Assembly: GCA_026648125.1 (NCBI GenBank)
Contig: JAPKGD010000052.1
Location: 1 to 8,477, forward strand
Source: Bdellovibrionales bacterium
Lineage (GTDB): Bacteria > Bdellovibrionota > Bdellovibrionia > Bdellovibrionales > UBA1609
DNA: 8,477 bases
Reading direction: 5' to 3'
Under the pieces are notes generated by a model. It made no database searches. It was not told where the DNA came from and saw only the letters and a list, made by a program, of their open reading frames with translations. The position numbers were made by a program, and so were the translations under genes. How positions within the stretch are numbered: position 1 is the stretch's first letter; every line of letters begins with the position of its first letter. Below are positions 3,898 to 8,477 of the stretch, in pieces.

Positions 3898-6639
3898 ATG
3901 AACATGAAGAAGCTTATCGCCGTTGGCGTCGGACTTGTATTACTCGGCATTGCCGGCGCCGCCGCTCTGCTTGTCGCCGTGAATTCCTCACTGCCTAACT
4001 TGATCACGGTTCAAGACTACGAACCGCTCCTGGTCTCTGAAGTCTACGACCGCGACGGCCAAAAAATCGGCGAGTTCTTTCGCGAAAAGCGCATGCTTGT
4101 GCCCTACGATCAAATTCCCAAAAAATTGGTCGAAGCTTTTATATCGGCAGAAGACTCCTCCTTCTTTCAACACGAAGGTCTCAACTATCTCGCCATTGCC
4201 CGCGCCTTTTTTGCAAACATCAAAGCGGGACGAAAGGTACAGGGTGGATCGACCATCACTCAGCAGGTCGCGCGCTCCCTTCTCCTCAGCTCTGAAAAGA
4301 CCTACATCCGTAAAATTAAAGAGGCTCTTCTTTCTCGCCGCATGGAAAAGAACCTCAGCAAAGAAGAAATTCTCTATCTTTACCTCAACCAAATTTACCT
4401 GGGTCAAGGTGCTTACGGAGTAGAAGCTGCCTCCCAAGTCTACTTCCGTAAACCCGCACACGAGCTCACCGTGCCCGAGTGCGCCTTGCTGGCTGGACTT
4501 CCTCAAGCTCCCAGTCGCTATTCACCCATTGGCAACCCTTCCCGAGCGAAAGAGCGACAACGTTACGTGCTCGCTCGCATGGCTGAAGAGGGCTACATCA
4601 GCGAAGAAGAGGCTCAGAAATTTATTAATGAGCCCGTCAAAGTCTACGTGTGGAAAAACTATAAAGAGCTTGCACCCTTCTACTTAGAAACGCTTCGCCA
4701 ACTTCTCGTTGCAAAACTGGGCGAAGAGGTGGTGTTAGATCAGGGTATTAAAATCTACACCGGCCTTGATCTCGCCAAGCAAAAGGTTGCTCAAGATCAG
4801 ATGCAAGAGGGCTTAAGAGAGCTTGATAAACGCCAAGGCTTTCGCGGACCAATCAAAAATTTGCAGACCCCTGAAGGCGTTGCCGAGGTTCTACTGCAGA
4901 CTCGAAATGAGCTCATCGACGATTTTTCTCCCGAGCGAATCCTAAAGCCCGATGGAACCATCGAAGAAAAAGGTCCGCTCAATCTCACCGGAAAGAATGA
5001 AGCCGGCGAAGAACTGCCCAATCTCCCCCCTTACATTAAAATTGGCCAGATTCTCAAAGGGGTTGTCACCAATGTGGACGACCAATGGGGTCTTGTGCAG
5101 GTGCGCTTTGCTGAAAGTAAGGGTCTCATTGATTTTGAAACCATGAAGTGGGCGCGAAAGCCCGACCCCAACGTGCGCTTTGATTTTGCACAAATTAAGA
5201 AGCCTAGCGAAGCCCTTAAAACCGGTGATGTGATTGAAATTCGCCTCACCGGAAAAACTTTTTATTCGAGCCGCCTCAATAAAGAAATTGCGGACTGGAA
5301 AAAGAATAATAAAAATCAGCAACCCGAAATTCCCGAGCTTAAAGACTTTGCCTTACTCGAACTTGAGCAGGAGCCCATCGCTGAGGGAGCGCTTGTCTCG
5401 ATTGACGAGAAGACCGAGGAGATTGTTGCTCTCGTCGGTGGCTACGATTTTTCTCGCTCCCAATTTAATCGCGCCCTTCAGGCCCTCCGGCAAACTGGGT
5501 CGTCGTTTAAATCATTTGTTTATGCCTCAGCGCTTGATAAGGGCTATACCCCCGCCAGTATCCTCTTGGACGTTCCTCTGGTTTATGAAGAGCAAGAGAA
5601 GGCCCAGGGCGAAGAAGGGCAGGACCTTAACGCCTTAGCCACCAAGAAATGGCGTCCCGCAAATCATTCAAAAAGTTTTTCTGGTGAAGTCTTGTTCCGC
5701 AACGCTTTGATACGTTCATTGAATGTGCCCACTGTAAAAATCATCGAAGACATCGGCGTTGACTGGGTAGCCACCTATGCTCGCCGACTTGGAATCTTTA
5801 GCCCGCTCAATATGGACTTCACTCTGGCTTTAGGCTCAAGTGGCGTTACCGTTTATGAGATGACACGGGCCTTTGCCACCCTCGGGCGCATGGGCCAGAG
5901 AGTCACTCCTGTACTTATCCACAAGGTTATAAACAGGGCTGGAGAGGTGCTCCTCTCAGACGTCTCCCTTGATGAGCGATTCACCACTGAGATCGATCGC
6001 GCCAACGAAGAGCTAGAAAAAAAGCGTACACTTGCAGAAGCCGAAGCTGTCACTACAGAAGGCTCTACGGCCGAAGGGGGGGACACTCCTCCGCCGGAGC
6101 AGAAGAAGCTTCAATCACGAAAAGTTCCGCCCATATTTTTTAAAGACAGCAATCAGCTCATGCGGCCACAGACCGCTTATGTGGTGACTAGCATCCTTCA
6201 AGGCGTGGTTGATGAGCCCGGTGGAACTGGTGGCGCCGCTCGCTCACTCGGGCGCCCTGTTGCTGCAAAAACGGGTTCCACGAGCGGCTACTATGATGCT
6301 TGGTTTATTGGCTATACACCCGATATCGCAACCGGAGTATGGGTCGGCTTTGACGAGGAAAAATCCCTCGGCAAAGGAGAGGTTGGCGGGCGGGCAGCCC
6401 TGCCCATCTGGCTTGGTTACATGAAGGAGGCCCACGAAGGACTTCCTGCGCGATCCTTTGCGGTTCCTGATGGCGTTGTTTATGCCAACATCGATAACGA
6501 AACTGGAAAGCTGGCTTCCGCTTCAAGCAAAGAGGTGGTTCGACAGGCCTTTGTGGAAGGTACAGAGCCTCAAGTGACTGAGACCGAATCACAGAGCGAT
6601 GAGACCCAGCAATTTTACAAAGAGGACCTATCGCAATGA
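3898..6639 (+). CDS. mrcA: Bifunctional penicillin-binding protein 1A (class A PBP)
   Basis: This 913-residue inner-membrane enzyme polymerises lipid II into glycan strands and cross-links the stem peptides in the periplasm. A short cytoplasmic start (MNMKK) is followed by one membrane anchor (about 5-29). The GT51 glycosyltransferase domain (about 55-245) has all the usual motifs: EDSSFFQHEG (85-94, catalytic E85), GGSTITQQ (116-123), RKIKEA (138-143) and the KEEILYLYLNQIYLG segment (155-169). A linker and an OB-like domain (about 378-455, starting near GQILKGVV) follow. The transpeptidase domain (about 495-850) shows SSFK (535-538, acylated serine S535), SLN (607-609) and KTG (791-793). A charged, low-complexity insertion (about 698-745) lies between SLN and KTG, and the C-terminal 25 residues are acidic and Gln-rich. 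GGAGG (3886-3890) stands seven bases before the ATG. The stop overlaps the uvrA start. The length is slightly above the E. coli enzyme; the call is secure, and the symbol could equally be ponA. Confidence 0.96.
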   Translation: MNMKKLIAVGVGLVLLGIAGAAALLVAVNSSLPNLITVQDYEPLLVSEVYDRDGQKIGEFFREKRMLVPYDQIPKKLVEAFISAEDSSFFQHEGLNYLAIARAFFANIKAGRKVQGGSTITQQVARSLLLSSEKTYIRKIKEALLSRRMEKNLSKEEILYLYLNQIYLGQGAYGVEAASQVYFRKPAHELTVPECALLAGLPQAPSRYSPIGNPSRAKERQRYVLARMAEEGYISEEEAQKFINEPVKVYVWKNYKELAPFYLETLRQLLVAKLGEEVVLDQGIKIYTGLDLAKQKVAQDQMQEGLRELDKRQGFRGPIKNLQTPEGVAEVLLQTRNELIDDFSPERILKPDGTIEEKGPLNLTGKNEAGEELPNLPPYIKIGQILKGVVTNVDDQWGLVQVRFAESKGLIDFETMKWARKPDPNVRFDFAQIKKPSEALKTGDVIEIRLTGKTFYSSRLNKEIADWKKNNKNQQPEIPELKDFALLELEQEPIAEGALVSIDEKTEEIVALVGGYDFSRSQFNRALQALRQTGSSFKSFVYASALDKGYTPASILLDVPLVYEEQEKAQGEEGQDLNALATKKWRPANHSKSFSGEVLFRNALIRSLNVPTVKIIEDIGVDWVATYARRLGIFSPLNMDFTLALGSSGVTVYEMTRAFATLGRMGQRVTPVLIHKVINRAGEVLLSDVSLDERFTTEIDRANEELEKKRTLAEAEAVTTEGSTAEGGDTPPPEQKKLQSRKVPPIFFKDSNQLMRPQTAYVVTSILQGVVDEPGGTGGAARSLGRPVAAKTGSTSGYYDAWFIGYTPDIATGVWVGFDEEKSLGKGEVGGRAALPIWLGYMKEAHEGLPARSFAVPDGVVYANIDNETGKLASASSKEVVRQAFVEGTEPQVTETESQSDETQQFYKEDLSQ

Positions 6640-8477
6640 AGAGTATTCGCCTATGGGGGGCGAGACAGAATAATTTAAAAGGCATTGAGGCCGAAGTTCC
6701 TCTTTATTCTTTTACTGTTGTTTGTGGCCCAAGCGGGTCGGGAAAAAGTTCTCTCGCCTTTGAAACTCTCTATGCCGAGGGCCAGCGGCGCTATGTTGAA
6801 AGTTTATCCAATTATTCTAAGCAGTTCCTCAACAAGGCTCCTAAACCTGACTTAGATGGAATTGAAAACATTCCCCCCGCCATCGCCATTGAACAAAAAA
6901 ATTCGGTCAAATCCTCAAGAAGCACAGTTGGCACAACAACAGAGACCATTGACTACTTGCGCCTGCTTTATGAAAAGGCCGGCCGCGCCTACTGCCCAAA
7001 TCATCATATTCCCTTAGTCAAAGACACGCCTTCAGATGGCGCAGACAAAATTATTTCGACCTTCGAGGGTCAACGCGGATTTATTCTCGCGCCCGTCCCT
7101 GAAGAGGGGCGCTTGATGGTGGACAAAAAATTGCTTCAGACCCTCATTCAGGATGGTGTCTTAAGAATTTACGTCCCTATAAAACAGTCTGCGGAGCCCA
7201 AGAAGAAAAAGACCGCCGGGCGAACCGCAAAGAAGGCTTCAAAGTCCAAGGCCAAAGAAGATGAGGCATCAAACGAGTCACTAAAGCTTGAGACCGTCGC
7301 ACATGTAGAGGGTCAGATGTTTGGGCAAGAAGAGCTTGGACAAGTCCTCGAGCTGACAGATCCCATGATTGTCAAAAAGGGCCTTCCAAAGGGACTGTTT
7401 TACATCGTGGTGGACCGCATGGCTTTTCATGCAAGTGAAATTGGTCGCCTTGTGGATTCTCTCAGTCAGGCTTTTCGGCTTTCGCTCAAATACTCAACTC
7501 AAGTGCTTTCGGGGCAAGCCATCATATTGACCGTCGATGGCAAGCGCCTGATGGTGAGTGAGGATCTGAGCTGTTCAGTTTGCGGTTATCGCTTTCCCGC
7601 GTTAACTTCGGCCTTTTTTAGCTTTAACAGCCCTGTTGGGGCTTGTGATAAGTGTAACGGCTTTGGCAACACCTTAGATCTTGACCCTGAAAAGGTCATA
7701 CCAAACCCAGCGTTAAGCCTTTCACAAGGAGCCATTGCTCCTTTCGCCATGCCCTCGGCCACCTATGATCGGCGTCAGCTTAAGGCCTACTGCAAAAAGC
7801 ACGACATCGATCTTCATACTCCTTGGCAAGATTTAAAAAAGGTTCATCGCGATGCCATTTGGGAAGGCAACGATGAGTTTTATGGGGTCAAAGGTCTTTT
7901 TGAGTATTTAGAAACAAAAAAATATAAAATGCATGTACGCGTGTTTATCTCTCGCTTCAAAAGCCCCTTCACATGCAAGGCCTGCCATGGCACTCGTCTT
8001 AAGCCTCAAGTGCAACAGGTCTTACTTGAAAAGCTTCCGATCACAGAGCTCACTAAAATGACCATCGAAGATCTATATGCTCACGTGATGAAACTAAAAC
8101 TCTCCGGTGCTACCGAAGAAATCTGCCGCGAGCCTCTTCGGCAAATTCGCGACCGCTTAAAGTTTTTAATCGACGTGGGCGTAAGCTACATCACTTTAGA
8201 TCGGCCAACCAAAACTCTGAGTGGTGGCGAATACCAACGCCTCAACTTGGCCAATCAGCTCGGTATGGGGCTTTCGCAAACTCTTTATGTTCTTGATGAG
8301 CCTACTGTGGGACTGCATCCACGTGATAGCGAACGCCTCGTCCACGTTTTAAAGCAATTGCGAGAACAGGGAAACACATTGGTTGTGGTGGAACATGATC
8401 ACGACGTAATTCTTAACGCCACCAACGTTATTGAAATGGGACCTGGCTCTGGCCATCTCGGCGGCGAGGTTATCTTT
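6636..8477 (+). CDS. uvrA: Excinuclease ABC subunit A (UvrA), cut by the window end
   Basis: UvrA is the dimeric ABC-type ATPase that finds DNA damage and loads UvrB in nucleotide excision repair. The frame is open for 614 codons to the last base with no frameshift. Visible parts are: Walker A GPSGSGKSS (31-39, K37; E. coli has GLSGSGKSS from memory); the conserved block YAEGQRRYVESL (46-57); RSTVGT (95-100); a zinc-binding set C313/C316 and C337/C340; a further CxxC (447-450) before HGTRL; the ABC signature LSGGE (528-532); Walker B YVLDEP (551-556) with E555; and the H-loop histidine H587. The second ATPase half and second zinc finger lie beyond the window. About 75 residues separate RIYV (177-180) from YIVVDRM (256-262), versus about 25 at the matching place in E. 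coli. They include a Lys/Ser/Ala-rich run (about 187-210). ATG 6636 overlaps the PBP1A stop as ATGA, with AGAGGA (6621-6626) as ribosome binding site, so translation is probably coupled. Confidence 0.96.
   Translation, partial: MKSIRLWGARQNNLKGIEAEVPLYSFTVVCGPSGSGKSSLAFETLYAEGQRRYVESLSNYSKQFLNKAPKPDLDGIENIPPAIAIEQKNSVKSSRSTVGTTTETIDYLRLLYEKAGRAYCPNHHIPLVKDTPSDGADKIISTFEGQRGFILAPVPEEGRLMVDKKLLQTLIQDGVLRIYVPIKQSAEPKKKKTAGRTAKKASKSKAKEDEASNESLKLETVAHVEGQMFGQEELGQVLELTDPMIVKKGLPKGLFYIVVDRMAFHASEIGRLVDSLSQAFRLSLKYSTQVLSGQAIILTVDGKRLMVSEDLSCSVCGYRFPALTSAFFSFNSPVGACDKCNGFGNTLDLDPEKVIPNPALSLSQGAIAPFAMPSATYDRRQLKAYCKKHDIDLHTPWQDLKKVHRDAIWEGNDEFYGVKGLFEYLETKKYKMHVRVFISRFKSPFTCKACHGTRLKPQVQQVLLEKLPITELTKMTIEDLYAHVMKLKLSGATEEICREPLRQIRDRLKFLIDVGVSYITLDRPTKTLSGGEYQRLNLANQLGMGLSQTLYVLDEPTVGLHPRDSERLVHVLKQLREQGNTLVVVEHDHDVILNATNVIEMGPGSGHLGGEVIF

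Noticed and set aside
3988..4506. 172-residue open frame on the - strand inside the PBP1A gene
   Set aside because: It is a shadow of the glycosyltransferase domain on the other strand, with no recognisable domain of its own.
4942..5322. 126-residue open frame on the - strand inside the PBP1A gene
   Set aside because: It is antisense to the OB-like region of a clearly real gene and has no family resemblance.

Overview
The window carries five genes, all on the + strand, in DNA that looks by eye to be near 50% GC. The transposase subtype and the sequences of the UvrA and class A penicillin-binding protein recall Bdellovibrio and its relatives (Bdellovibrionota). That placement rests on remembered family resemblance, not on a search. 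It fits a Gram-negative chromosome more than a plasmid or phage.

Layout. (1) 157-723 encodes a small HUH, single-tyrosine transposase-like protein of the IS200/REP-associated (RAYT) type. It sits behind a near-consensus promoter (121-149) and ends inside an 8-bp tandem repeat (721-790) whose first unit supplies the stop codon. (2) 1007-1294 is a 95-residue DUF1543-like protein with a clear ribosome binding site. (3) 1295-1824 is a 530-bp stretch with no convincing gene; it holds short palindromes and a candidate promoter for the next gene. (4) 1825-3609 is a 594-residue protein with a signal peptide, two long coiled coils and cysteine-rich ends. I do not recognise it. (5) 3610-3897 holds a strong hairpin, a C-rich, G-poor tract suggesting Rho-dependent termination, and a promoter for the next operon. 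(6) 3898-6639 is a bifunctional PBP1A-type peptidoglycan synthase with all key motifs present. (7) 6636-8477 is uvrA, open at the window end, overlapping the PBP1A stop codon by four bases.

The last two genes look like one transcription unit joining cell-wall synthesis to nucleotide excision repair. Their products do not share a pathway, so the link is probably transcriptional or translational. The first three genes look like independent units. No CRISPR array, tRNA, rRNA, prophage or complete insertion sequence was seen. The least explained parts are the secreted coiled-coil protein, the octamer array fused to the transposase stop codon, and a lysine/serine-rich insertion in the UvrB-binding region of UvrA.
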